Below, piece after piece: positions 1 to 7,152 of a stretch of DNA of 12,640 bases. Position 1 is the first letter of the stretch. Each line of letters begins with the position of its first letter. A program made the position numbers and the translations under genes. The notes beneath the pieces are model-generated. The model ran no database searches, had not been told where the DNA came from, and saw only the letters and a program-made list of their open reading frames with translations. The stretch comes from Lentimicrobium sp. GTDB taxonomy: Bacteria; Bacteroidota; Bacteroidia; Flavobacteriales; Flavobacteriaceae. The stretch spans positions 1 through 12,640 of the forward strand of contig JAEMQE010000263.1 of NCBI GenBank assembly GCA_022758945.1, given 5' to 3'.

Positions 1-25
1 TGTCCAAAATTTTATCTTTTGGACA
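1..25. repeat. perfect 9-bp hairpin left of the IS
   Basis: TGTCCAAAA at 1-9 is the exact complement of TTTTGGACA at 17-25, with a seven-base loop. It could be a terminator for a gene beyond the window edge, or part of a more complex IS end, since it shares TGTCC with the terminal repeat and its loop reads GATAAAA on the minus strand. The window starts here, so its context cannot be judged. Confidence 0.4.
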
Positions 26-60
26 GTTTATGTTTATCATTTAATAAAATTAATCATTAA

Positions 61-72
61 TGTCCGATAAAA
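61..72 (+). repeat. left inner inverted repeat of the IS
   Basis: TGTCCGATAAAA is the exact reverse complement of 1431-1442. Similarity continues inward with a three-base offset (AATAAAAAAGA on both sides) and outward in blocks to about position 30. Confidence 0.75.
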
Positions 73-101
73 AATAAAAAAGACTATTTTTATTTTTTAT
101 C
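66..101. terminator. perfect 15-bp AT hairpin at the left end of the IS
   Basis: Bases 66-80 and 87-101 are perfect inverted complements (arms GATAAAAAATAAAAA and its reverse complement) around a six-base loop (81-86). The arm begins inside the terminal repeat. It lies 56 bases past the transposase stop and is T-rich on either strand, so it could end transposase transcription. The stem is almost pure A/T, so terminator activity is inferred. Confidence 0.5.
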
Positions 102-156
102 TAATTGTTATTCAGTTATTTAATTTTTAAAATCTTTCATTTCTTAAAACTAGGTG

Positions 157-1356
157 TTAAAAGAATGATAGTTGTTCTATTTCAGCCTTATCAATAATCC
201 AGTCTTTTTCTGGGTTTTCTAAAAATTTCATCAATTGGATATAATTGAAAAGATGGATTTTGCAAAAACTAACCAAGTTTGAAAATGCCCAACTTCTTTT
301 TAACCTCTTTTTTATGACAGCTATAAGCAAATTGACAATCAAAACACAATAGATCTGAATTTTAATGGCGTTTTCATTATCTCCTAAAAAATATCTTAGG
401 GGATAATTTTGCTTTAGCTGTTTGAAAAGCAATTCGATTTGCCATCTTATTTTGTACAAAGCGGCTATTAAATCAGCCCTTAACTCAAATAAATTGGTGA
501 TAAATTCAAACTCTCTTTTGTTTTCTCGGTCATAAAATTTTACTTTCCTAACTTTTAACTTTGAGATTACTTTCCCTTCCTTAACTTCTATTTCAATAAT
601 TTCATCCGACAAAACACCGCTGTGAATTTCATCAGAAACTTCTTTTACTGTTACAATATCATAATTTGCATTGTCTTTTATTCGAGTTACAAATCCTGTT
701 TTTTTGTCTGTAAAATGCTTGAAAGCCTTGTAATCATTGTAACCTTTGTCAAAAACATAAATGGTGTTGTCATCACATTTTAGCTTTTCTAAAAAATTAT
801 GATCGTGCGTCGTGGCTGGGCTAAACCAAACTAAACTTGGCACTTTTTCATCTGCATTAATTACCGTATGAACTTTAATTCCGCCTTTTCTTTTACCATC
901 TTTTGACTTTCGTCCAACACAACTCAAAATATCTTTAAACAAGCTAATTGTGGTGCTATCGACAATTTTAACCTGCTTTTTTAAAACATCCTCAATTCGG
1001 CTGTCCGACAAAACCGAACCATATTCGAACAATAACTTATTATAAATATCTTCAAAAAAATCAATCTTTCGATTCTTATTTGCATCCGATAAAGTGCTTC
1101 GTTTTGGAATATGACTCAACTGAAAACCTTCTGTTTTTCCAGACAATCCAAGCATTGCTCCAGATACTTCTCGAAGTGAGTTACACTTTGCAAACGAGCA
1201 AAAAAGCATACTTATCAAATGGTCTTTACTCTTAAAACGCTTTACATATCTATCGGAATCAGTCTTTTTGACTGAGTCTTTTATTTTTTTATCATCAATT
1301 AAAGAAATCAGCTGTCCGAAAACAGATTTACTAGAAAAATAATTACTTTTACTCAT
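157..1356 (-). CDS. IS4-family DDE transposase
   Basis: This 399-residue transposase catalyses cut-and-paste movement of the surrounding IS. The N-terminal ~75 residues look like the DUF4372 domain often found on IS4 transposases of Bacteroidota and probably bind the ends. The catalytic core follows: first Asp in IVDSTTI (D133), second Asp in FDKGYND (D203), and the IS4-type signature Y-(2)-R-(3)-E-(6)-K at Y301, R304, E308 and K315, giving a complete DDE triad. A basic stretch (about 147-161) lies after the first Asp. The length is normal for the family and I see no frameshift or internal stop. The ATG at 1356 is the first start after the 5' hairpin. The family call is secure; the IS group within IS4 is from recognition only. 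Confidence 0.93.
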   Translation of the reverse strand: MSKSNYFSSKSVFGQLISLIDDKKIKDSVKKTDSDRYVKRFKSKDHLISMLFCSFAKCNSLREVSGAMLGLSGKTEGFQLSHIPKRSTLSDANKNRKIDFFEDIYNKLLFEYGSVLSDSRIEDVLKKQVKIVDSTTISLFKDILSCVGRKSKDGKRKGGIKVHTVINADEKVPSLVWFSPATTHDHNFLEKLKCDDNTIYVFDKGYNDYKAFKHFTDKKTGFVTRIKDNANYDIVTVKEVSDEIHSGVLSDEIIEIEVKEGKVISKLKVRKVKFYDRENKREFEFITNLFELRADLIAALYKIRWQIELLFKQLKQNYPLRYFLGDNENAIKIQIYCVLIVNLLIAVIKKRLKRSWAFSNLVSFCKIHLFNYIQLMKFLENPEKDWIIDKAEIEQLSFF

Positions 1357-1397
1357 CGTTTTTTGTCTTTTGCAAAACCAAATTACGATTTTAATTG

Positions 1398-1425
1398 AGA
1401 AGCCATTTTTATGGCTTCTTTTTTA
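1398..1425 (+). terminator. hairpin with T-run just inside the right IS end
   Basis: The nine-base stem AGAAGCCAT (1398-1406) pairs exactly with 1411-1419 across a TTTT loop and is followed by six T's on the plus strand, a textbook intrinsic terminator shape. On the minus strand, the transposase direction, the hairpin lies in the leader about 40 bases before the ATG, with only a weak T-run after it. It may stop plus-strand transcripts leaving the IS, or fold in the leader of transcripts entering from outside and damp transposase expression. Confidence 0.6.
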
Positions 1426-1430
1426 TTTAC

Positions 1431-1442
1431 TTTTATCGGACA
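1431..1442 (-). repeat. right inner inverted repeat of the IS
   Basis: TTTTATCGGACA is the exact complement of the left copy at 61-72. Beyond it, 1445-1454 and 1462-1470 continue the inverted symmetry with the left flank. Confidence 0.75.
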
Positions 1443-1538
1443 ACAATGATTAATAATCTGAGATAAACATTTTTTTGAACCTGAAAGGAAGATCGTTTAA
1501 AGGTTGACTATTTCTGCTTCTAATAAATTTTCAGATTT

Positions 1539-2012
1539 TTACCTCCAAATAGACTGATGGATAATGTCATCAAGAGAATTGTTTTTTATAAAATAAATGA
1601 TTCTTATAAAGTGATAGGTTGCCAAAAAAATTGCCAAACCATAGGCTAGTTTTTTATTGAAAAGCCATTTGTTGAAATATTCTTTTTTGGTAATTAATTC
1701 TGTTGTGAGAACTACAATTGTGACTAAGCAAAAAACAATCACCAAAGGCCCAAGAATATGATAATACAGGCTTTTTTGCAAATCACCTTCATAGAAATAA
1801 ACTAACGATTTTGTGATTCCGCAACCCGGACAAGGAAAACCTGTAAGCATCTTCAAAGGACATAAGGACTGATCCGTTTCGAGATGATTATTCTGATTGA
1901 AAAACAGCAACAAAAACGGAATCATCAGCGTAATTAATGCGCCGATAATTCCGTAAATTTTACGTTTTGACTTTGTATTAATGGTATAATTTATTGATGT
2001 CATTTTGAACAA
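1539..2012 (-). CDS. DUF2752 membrane protein
   Basis: This 157-residue protein carries the DUF2752 hallmark: C51-P, then a loop ending in CPGCGITKS (C61, C64). The cysteine-rich loop lies between hydrophobic segments at about 19-38 and 87-106, with another at about 122-142, so it is an inner-membrane protein with three or so helices. The biochemical role of the family is unknown; the closely set cysteines could bind a metal or form disulfides, but that is inference. The start at 2012 overlaps the upstream gene by 35 bases. Met4 (2003) would reduce this to 26. No later Met precedes the first helix and no GTG or TTG codon is available there, so an overlap seems unavoidable and translational coupling is likely. 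It is the last gene before the IS. Confidence 0.85.
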   Translation of the reverse strand: MFKMTSINYTINTKSKRKIYGIIGALITLMIPFLLLFFNQNNHLETDQSLCPLKMLTGFPCPGCGITKSLVYFYEGDLQKSLYYHILGPLVIVFCLVTIVVLTTELITKKEYFNKWLFNKKLAYGLAIFLATYHFIRIIYFIKNNSLDDIIHQSIWR

Positions 2013-2361
2013 TCATAGCAGCAGCCATTGGAAAGAAAAACCCTAAAACCATCAACAATGTTGAATCGTCTTTTTGTGGATAACCAATACGTTTATACAC
2101 TTCTGGCAAACCTTCTCTGCCAGCCAAATAAAAGAAATAAACATTTATAGGAAAACAACATCCTGCAAAAATAGCAATCGGTGACGAAATAACTTCACGT
2201 TCTGTGACTGCATTCAAAACTTCGGCCACTTTATAATTCCAATAAATATGATACAATCCGCAAGTGACAATCCCTAAGATTAATACTAAAATTGGATCAA
2301 CTTTAAATACGGGAATTGGCGAAATTGGTTTGTTCCATGCTTCTGGTTTTGAATTTTCCAT
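1978..2361 (-). CDS. small DUF4234-like membrane protein
   Basis: A 127-residue protein with a Pro-rich hydrophilic head (1-20) followed by three hydrophobic segments at about 22-42, 60-80 and 100-118. The segment LGIVTCGLYHIYWNYK resembles the 'G-I/L-Y-x-x-Y/F-W' core of DUF4234 membrane proteins, and a GCC pair sits at 67-69 in the second segment. No enzymatic motif is visible. The first gene of a pair, it overlaps the DUF2752 gene downstream, and in my recollection such small Cys-containing membrane proteins often adjoin DUF2752 genes in flavobacteria. Function is unknown. The start is the first in-frame ATG and the 80-base gap upstream leaves room for its own promoter. The DUF4234 assignment is tentative. 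Confidence 0.75.
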   Translation of the reverse strand: MENSKPEAWNKPISPIPVFKVDPILVLILGIVTCGLYHIYWNYKVAEVLNAVTEREVISSPIAIFAGCCFPINVYFFYLAGREGLPEVYKRIGYPQKDDSTLLMVLGFFFPMAAAMIVQNDINKLYH

Positions 2362-2441
2362 AGATTGATTGTTAATTGGTTTGGGTAAAAATAATAAAAA
2401 AATGCTGAACCCTTTAACATTTAATATTCAAAATCCTCTTA

Positions 2442-3392
2442 TTACCTCAAATGGTATTTCGCTTTGATTTTATCGACAATAACCTGCGCTAACCGTTCGT
2501 GACTTTCATACGTCCAGCCGGCGATGTGAGGAGAAAGAATTACATTTTTTGCATTCAATAAATACTGAAAAGCTTCGGGTGTGTCTTTATCTTGAAACAG
2601 CGTTTCAAAAGACAGCTTTTCGTATTCTAAAACATCCAAACCAGCTCCAAGAATTTTTCCTGTTTTCATTGCTTCAACTAAATCAGCAGTGACTATATTC
2701 TTTCCTCTTGAAGTGTTTATAATCCAAAACGGTTTCGAAAATGCATTGATAAAATTTTCATCAACCATTTTATCCGTTTCAGGTGTCCAAGGAATATGCA
2801 AGCTTAAAACATCGGTTTTTTGTTGCAATTCTTCAAGCGAAACTTGTTTGGCATTTTCATCGCCCACATTTTCCTGAATGTCGTAACACAAAACTTCCAC
2901 CTCAAAACCGCGAAGTTTTTTGGCAAAAGATTTTCCCATATTTCCGTAACCAATAATCCCGACTGTTTTTCCATCGAGTTCGTGACCACGATTTTTTTCT
3001 CGGTTCCAATGACCCGATTTTATTTCGTTATCAGCTTTATTCAAATTATTGAAAAGCGACAAAATCATTCCCAAAGTATGCTCGGCAACCGCGTTTCTGT
3101 TGCCTTCGGGCGCAGCAATAAGTTGAATATTTTTGGATAAAGCATAATCACAATCAATACTTTCTAATCCAGCACCAACGCGTGCAATGAATTGCAAATT
3201 CGTGGCTTTGTCCAGAAATGTTTTATCAATTTTGAATCGACTGCGGATTACAATTCCTTGATAATCGTGGATTTTTTCTTCAATTTCAGCTTTGGAAGAA
3301 GTAAAATCTTCGTGATTTATAAATCCTGCTTGCTGCAATTGTTCCCAAAGCAATGGATGATTGCTATCGATATGAAGGATTTTGATGTCCAT
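2442..3392 (-). CDS. D-isomer-specific 2-hydroxyacid dehydrogenase
   Basis: An NAD(P)-dependent oxidoreductase of the D-2-hydroxyacid dehydrogenase family (phosphoglycerate, glycerate and lactate dehydrogenase relatives). In 316 residues it shows the split catalytic domain (about 1-100 and 285-316) around a Rossmann domain with GYGNMG at 148-153 and the usual Asp at 171 that favours NAD+. Catalytic residues are visible: Arg229 in NTSRG, a Glu in DVLEYE (256 or 258), and His289 in SPHIAGWT. There is no C-terminal ACT domain, so if it were a SerA it would be the short, non-serine-regulated kind. No serC or other serine gene lies nearby, so the substrate cannot be assigned. It lies 80 bases upstream of the DUF4234-like gene on the same strand and may be co-transcribed with that pair. 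Confidence 0.9.
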   Translation of the reverse strand: MDIKILHIDSNHPLLWEQLQQAGFINHEDFTSSKAEIEEKIHDYQGIVIRSRFKIDKTFLDKATNLQFIARVGAGLESIDCDYALSKNIQLIAAPEGNRNAVAEHTLGMILSLFNNLNKADNEIKSGHWNREKNRGHELDGKTVGIIGYGNMGKSFAKKLRGFEVEVLCYDIQENVGDENAKQVSLEELQQKTDVLSLHIPWTPETDKMVDENFINAFSKPFWIINTSRGKNIVTADLVEAMKTGKILGAGLDVLEYEKLSFETLFQDKDTPEAFQYLLNAKNVILSPHIAGWTYESHERLAQVIVDKIKAKYHLR

Positions 3393-3497
3393 AAAAAGTG
3401 TTTCTAAATTTGATTTACCAAAATAACAAAAAAATTGCGGTTTATCGTTTTGTTAAAAGGATTTAGTAAAACAATTGTTTAAGTTTGTATAAAATTT

Positions 3498-3635
3498 GGA
3501 CACAGATAAACGCTGATTCGCTTCGCGAAAACACAGATTAAAACGGATTTTAAAAATTTGCACCTTTGCATTTAATCTAAAAAAATCAGTTTTTTTTAGT
3601 GTCTTTGCTTCAGCAAATCCGTTTCATCAGTGTCC
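3498..3635. repeat. palindromic intergenic repeat before nhaA
   Basis: The right arm 3615-3635 (AAATCCGTTTCATCAGTGTCC) pairs with two imperfect left copies: 3498-3512 (GGACACAGATAAACG) and 3531-3550 (ACACAGATTAAAACGGATTT). Inside lie a perfect palindrome TTCGCGAA (3522-3529) and a small hairpin TTTGCT/AGCAAA (3604-3617). The element fills most of the 280-base gap 3393-3672. I recall similar 'ACACGGATT...AAATCCGT' repeats between flavobacterial genes, but this was not searched. Any promoter for nhaA would have to lie within or just after it. Confidence 0.65.
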
Positions 3636-3672
3636 CTTTTTACAGATATGGATTAAATGAAAAGAATTTAAT

Positions 3673-4842
3673 ATGAAATTAACAAAAACCTTTAAATCCT
3701 TCTTTAAAAGTGAAAAAGCGGGCGGAATTCTGCTGCTTTGTGTAACCATTTTGTCGCTTTACCTTGCCAATTCTCCCATTCAAACTCAATATATTCAGTT
3801 TTGGTCCACCGAAGTTGGGCATCATTCCATCACGCATTGGATTAACGATGGCTTGATGACAATTTTCTTTCTTTTGATAGGATTGGAATTAGAACGCGAA
3901 ATTTATCACGGAGAATTGTCTAGTATCAAAAATGCGGCTTTGCCAATTTTTGGAGCTTTGGGCGGAATGCTTGTTCCTGCAGGATTATTTTTATTGTTAA
4001 ATTTTGGAACCGCCACACAAAACGGCGCGGGAATCCCAATGGCAACTGACATCGCATTTGCAATTGGAATTTTGTCTCTTTTAGGAAGTCGTGTTCCCGC
4101 TTCCTTAAAAATATTTCTAACTGCATTAGCCGTAATTGACGATTTGGGAGCTATTATCGTGATTGCGGTTTTCTACACAACAAGCATTTCTTTTGTAAAT
4201 TTAGCCATAGCTTTGGGGATTTTTGGACTATTGCTCATTCTAAACCGAATGAAAATTCACAACCTAATTCCTTATTTAATTAGTGGAGTCGTGATGTGGT
4301 ATTTTATGCTAAATTCTGGTGTTCACGCCACTATTACTGGCGTTTTATTGGCTTTTGTTATACCTTTTGGAGATGGAAGCAAGAAATCGCCTTCCTATAT
4401 TTTGCAGCATTTTCTACACAAACCTGTAGCTTTTATAATTCTGCCGTTGTTTGCTGTTGCCAATACTTGCATTGCCATTGATTCCAATTGGAGCGAAGGA
4501 TTGTCTCATTCTAATTCGATAGGAATTCTCCTTGGACTTGTCGTTGGAAAACCGTTGGGAATTTTTCTTTTTTCCTTTATTGGAGTAAGTTTAGGACTTT
4601 GTGCGCTACCCAAAGATTTAAAATGGACAAGTATTATTGGAGCTGGAATGTTAGGAGGAATTGGGTTTACAATGTCTATTTTTATTACGTTACTTGCTTT
4701 TAAAAACGATGGAGAAGAAGTGATTACGTATTCTAAAATTGCTATTTTAATTGCCTCTTTTATTGCAGGAACTTTAGGATTCCTTTGGTTGAAATTCATA
4801 TTAAAAAATCCTGTTAAGAAGACATTAACCATTTCGGAATGA
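3673..4842 (+). CDS. nhaA: Na+/H+ antiporter NhaA
   Basis: An electrogenic inner-membrane antiporter that exports Na+ (or Li+) in exchange for H+, for pH and salt homeostasis. Its 389 residues match the usual size (388 in E. coli) with about a dozen hydrophobic segments. Key residues are present: MATDIAFAIG with Asp126 (E. coli D133), the ion-binding pair Asp156-Asp157 in AVIDDLGAI (E. coli D163/D164), Lys293 in VGKPLGIF (E. coli K300), and His218 in SGVHAT, matching the E. coli H225 region linked to pH sensing. It is the only plus-strand gene in the window, converges on proC and ends at a shared terminator. The ATG at 3673 follows an A/G-rich stretch (GAAAAGAATTTAAT). No nhaR-like regulator is adjacent. 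Confidence 0.96.
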   Translation: MKLTKTFKSFFKSEKAGGILLLCVTILSLYLANSPIQTQYIQFWSTEVGHHSITHWINDGLMTIFFLLIGLELEREIYHGELSSIKNAALPIFGALGGMLVPAGLFLLLNFGTATQNGAGIPMATDIAFAIGILSLLGSRVPASLKIFLTALAVIDDLGAIIVIAVFYTTSISFVNLAIALGIFGLLLILNRMKIHNLIPYLISGVVMWYFMLNSGVHATITGVLLAFVIPFGDGSKKSPSYILQHFLHKPVAFIILPLFAVANTCIAIDSNWSEGLSHSNSIGILLGLVVGKPLGIFLFSFIGVSLGLCALPKDLKWTSIIGAGMLGGIGFTMSIFITLLAFKNDGEEVITYSKIAILIASFIAGTLGFLWLKFILKNPVKKTLTISE

Positions 4843-4864
4843 TAATTAGATTCGGAATAAAGAC

Positions 4865-4902
4865 AAAAAGGGAATTTAGTTTAAAAGCTAAATTCCCTTT
4901 TT
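4865..4902. terminator. bidirectional terminator between nhaA and proC
   Basis: A perfect 15-base stem: AAAAAGGGAATTTAG at 4865-4879 pairs with 4888-4902 around an eight-base loop. A T-run follows on the plus strand and the matching A-run on the left gives a T-run on the minus strand, so it can end both nhaA (stop at 4842) and the proC transcript (stop at 4921). Confidence 0.88.
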
Positions 4903-4920
4903 TGATTTTTATGAAAATTT

Positions 4921-5697
4921 TTATCCCTTGATTTGTTTCAAAGAAGTCTTGATTCCTCTAATCAATGACGAACTGAATCCGTGCATTTCCATTTCGTTCA
5001 ATCCCGCAATCGTACAACCTTGTGGCGTTGTAACTCTGTCAATTAATTGTTCCGGATGTCCTTTTTCTTCCAATAGCATTTCGGCAGCACCTTTTACGGT
5101 TTGTGCAGAAATGGCCAAAGCCGTTTGCCAATCAAAACCAATTTCGATTCCAGCTTGCATTGAAGCACGAATATAACGCAATGCAAAAGCAGTTCCGCTT
5201 GCCGCCAAAACCGTTGCCGCATCCATCAATTTTTCATCAATAATAGGCGCCGTTCCTAAATCCTGGAAAAGAGCCACCACATTTTGTGCATTCTCTTTAT
5301 CTTTTTCATTGAAAGCGATACACGTTGCTGATGCACCAAATTGAGCCGCAATATTAGGCATAATTCTAATGGCGTGATGCGTGTCGCCAATCTTGTTTTG
5401 AAGCGCTTCAATAGACAATCCACTTACGGCAGAAGCAATTACTTTGTTCGAAATTACAGGAATAATTTCGGTCAAAACAGTACTAACTTGATACGGTTTG
5501 ATGGTAAGAATAATCACATCCGCTTCTTGAATGTTGTGTTTGTTGTCTTTTGAAACGGTAACGCCTAATTCTTCTAAATAGAGAATACTTGTCGTGTTTC
5601 TTCTGGTTACAGTAATTTGATTGTTTTTCGAAAATCGAGTTAATCCTAATGCTATGGAAACACCAAGATTTCCTCCTCCAATAATATGTACTTTCAT
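4921..5697 (-). CDS. proC: pyrroline-5-carboxylate reductase
   Basis: Catalyses the last step of proline synthesis, NAD(P)H-dependent reduction of 1-pyrroline-5-carboxylate to proline, in the cytoplasm. In 258 residues (E. coli about 269) it has the N-terminal Rossmann motif GGGNLG at 7-12, the IKPYQ motif (66-70), RIMPNIAA (111-118) and the C-terminal helical dimerisation domain with the ProC signature region TPQGCTIAGLNEME (224-237). The usual Pro-Gly-Gly-Thr there reads Pro-Gln-Gly-Cys-Thr, a mild deviation that keeps the G-x-T core. It lies 45 bases behind mgtE on the same strand and may be the last gene of that operon, ending at the shared terminator. No proA or proB is nearby. Confidence 0.92.
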   Translation of the reverse strand: MKVHIIGGGNLGVSIALGLTRFSKNNQITVTRRNTTSILYLEELGVTVSKDNKHNIQEADVIILTIKPYQVSTVLTEIIPVISNKVIASAVSGLSIEALQNKIGDTHHAIRIMPNIAAQFGASATCIAFNEKDKENAQNVVALFQDLGTAPIIDEKLMDAATVLAASGTAFALRYIRASMQAGIEIGFDWQTALAISAQTVKGAAEMLLEEKGHPEQLIDRVTTPQGCTIAGLNEMEMHGFSSSLIRGIKTSLKQIKG

Positions 5698-5742
5698 TCT
5701 AGTTATAGTTGTTGGTTGTTATTTAATAGTTATTTCTTGGTT

Positions 5743-7152
5743 TTATAATAATTTGCCTTTTAATAACAAAGAGGCTATTGTAAAATAAATAACCAAACCC
5801 GTTACATCGACTAAAGTTGCTACAAATGGCGCTGATGATGTTGCAGGATCCAGTCTCAGTTTTTTTAATAAAAATGGAATCATCGAACCTGAAAGTGTTC
5901 CCCATAAAACGATAAAAACTAAGGAAATTGAAACTGTCATTGCAACAGCAAACCAATGAATTCCATATTGATATAATCCTGTTTGTTGCCAAATCATTAT
6001 TCTAATAAATCCCACAATCCCTAATATGGAACCCAATAAAAATCCTGATGCAATTTCTTTTTTCATTACAAACCACCAGTCTTTTAGGTCTAATTCTTTC
6101 AATGCCATAGCACGAATAATCAAAGTTGCGGCTTGTGAACCGGAATTTCCTCCACTCGAAATGATGAGTGGAACAAAAAGGGCCAAAACCACCGCCTTTT
6201 CTATTTCTCCCTCAAAAAATCCCATTGCCGAAGCGGTAAACATTTCGCCAACGAATAAAACGACCAACCAAGTGGCGCGTTTTTTAACCATTTCGAAAAG
6301 TCGAGTTTGCACATAAGGTAATTCGAGTGCTTCCAAACCCCCAAACTTTTGAATATCTTCAGTATCTCTTTTTTCTATTTCGTCTTTTATGACATCGATA
6401 ACGTCATCAATGGTGATTCGACCCACTAAACGCCCCAATTCATCCACAACTGGAATAGCTTCAAGGTCATACTTGTCCATAATTCGAGCCACCTCAACAT
6501 CTGCCATTTCAACATCTACATAATTGAGTTTTCGGATATAAAACTCACTAATTGGTGTTTTGGTAGTTGGCGCAGTCAACAAATCCTTTAGCGACAATCG
6601 CCCTTTTAGTTTGTTATCATCATCCACCACATAAATAGAATGCACTCTGGAGATATTTTCGGCTTGAATTCGCATTTCTCTAACGCAAGTCATTACATTC
6701 CAATTTTCATTGACTTTGACCAATTCCTTGTGCATAATTCCACCTGCGGTATCCTCATCATAACGCAGCAAATCGACAATACCTTTGGCGTGTTCAATAT
6801 CTTGAAGCTCAGATATTACCTCAGCTTTTCTATCCTTAGAAAGTTCTCCAATAATGTCGGCGGCATCATTAGTTTCTAATTCATCGAGTTCTTCGGCAAT
6901 TTCTTTTGAAGAAAGTCGGCTTAATATTTTCTCTCGTAAATCATCCTCTAGTTCAAGGAGAATTTCAGCTGTTTTTTCACTGTCTAAAACTTGAAAAATA
7001 TAAGTAGCTTCTTCAATACTGACCTCATCAAGAATTTCGGCAAAATCAGCGTGGTGCATATCATTCAATAAAATTTCCAGTTGCTGGTTATTTTTTTCTT
7101 GAATAAGTAGCGCTATTTGTTGGATTAAATCCTTGCTGATTTTAAACTCCAT
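5743..7152 (-). CDS. mgtE: magnesium transporter MgtE
   Basis: An inner-membrane Mg2+ channel gated by intracellular Mg2+. The order of domains in 469 residues is standard: an acidic helical MgtE N domain (about 25-130), two CBS domains (about 135-195 and 200-260, with the VGRITIDDVIDVI end of the second), a connecting plug helix, then a five-helix pore from about 290. Pore hallmarks are PLIISSGGNSGSQ (328-340) and DPATSSAPFVATLVDVTG (435-452); Asp449 corresponds to the Mg2+-selective Asp432 of the Thermus protein. Its ATG overlaps the end of ksgA by 11 bases (7142-7152), which suggests translational coupling. I see no M-box or other Mg2+ riboswitch upstream, so control is probably at protein level by the cytoplasmic domains. 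Confidence 0.95.
   Translation of the reverse strand: MEFKISKDLIQQIALLIQEKNNQQLEILLNDMHHADFAEILDEVSIEEATYIFQVLDSEKTAEILLELEDDLREKILSRLSSKEIAEELDELETNDAADIIGELSKDRKAEVISELQDIEHAKGIVDLLRYDEDTAGGIMHKELVKVNENWNVMTCVREMRIQAENISRVHSIYVVDDDNKLKGRLSLKDLLTAPTTKTPISEFYIRKLNYVDVEMADVEVARIMDKYDLEAIPVVDELGRLVGRITIDDVIDVIKDEIEKRDTEDIQKFGGLEALELPYVQTRLFEMVKKRATWLVVLFVGEMFTASAMGFFEGEIEKAVVLALFVPLIISSGGNSGSQAATLIIRAMALKELDLKDWWFVMKKEIASGFLLGSILGIVGFIRIMIWQQTGLYQYGIHWFAVAMTVSISLVFIVLWGTLSGSMIPFLLKKLRLDPATSSAPFVATLVDVTGLVIYFTIASLLLKGKLL

Larger units (their letters stand above)
30..1470 (-). mobile_element. IS4-family insertion sequence (ends approximate)
   Basis: A single transposase gene lies between inverted ends. 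The clearest terminal pair is TGTCCGATAAAA at 61-72 and its exact complement at 1431-1442. Symmetry does not stop there: ATTAATCATT at 49-58 pairs with 1445-1454, and ATGTTTATC at 30-38 pairs with 1462-1470, with spacing that differs by three bases between the two sides. The true tips may therefore be near or outside 30 and 1470 instead of at 61 and 1442. I could not identify a convincing direct target duplication at either choice, so the boundaries are approximate. AT-rich hairpins lie just inside both ends. The transposase is intact, so the element may be active. It lies between genes and does not visibly break one in this window. Confidence 0.8.

Noticed and set aside
16..1483. Direct target duplication flanking the IS
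   Set aside because: Candidate flank matches (for example TTTTGGACAG near 17 against a similar stretch near 1472) contain mismatches and do not abut clear ends, so I do not report one.
1471..1538. Terminator or small gene between the IS and the DUF2752 gene
   Set aside because: Only a five-base AACCT/AGGTT pairing is visible, with no T-run in the needed direction and no open frame with a start.
2820..3140. 106-residue plus-strand open frame within the hydroxyacid dehydrogenase
   Set aside because: It is antisense to a gene with complete family motifs, has no recognisable domain, and its composition (Phe and Asn rich) is what the opposite strand of this gene yields.
4506..4832. 108-residue minus-strand open frame within nhaA
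   Set aside because: It lies opposite conserved NhaA helices and its Pro/Ile-rich sequence is a mirror of the coding strand.
6026..6316. 96-residue plus-strand open frame within mgtE
   Set aside because: It is the antisense shadow of the conserved pore region of mgtE, with no family match I recognise and no leader signal.
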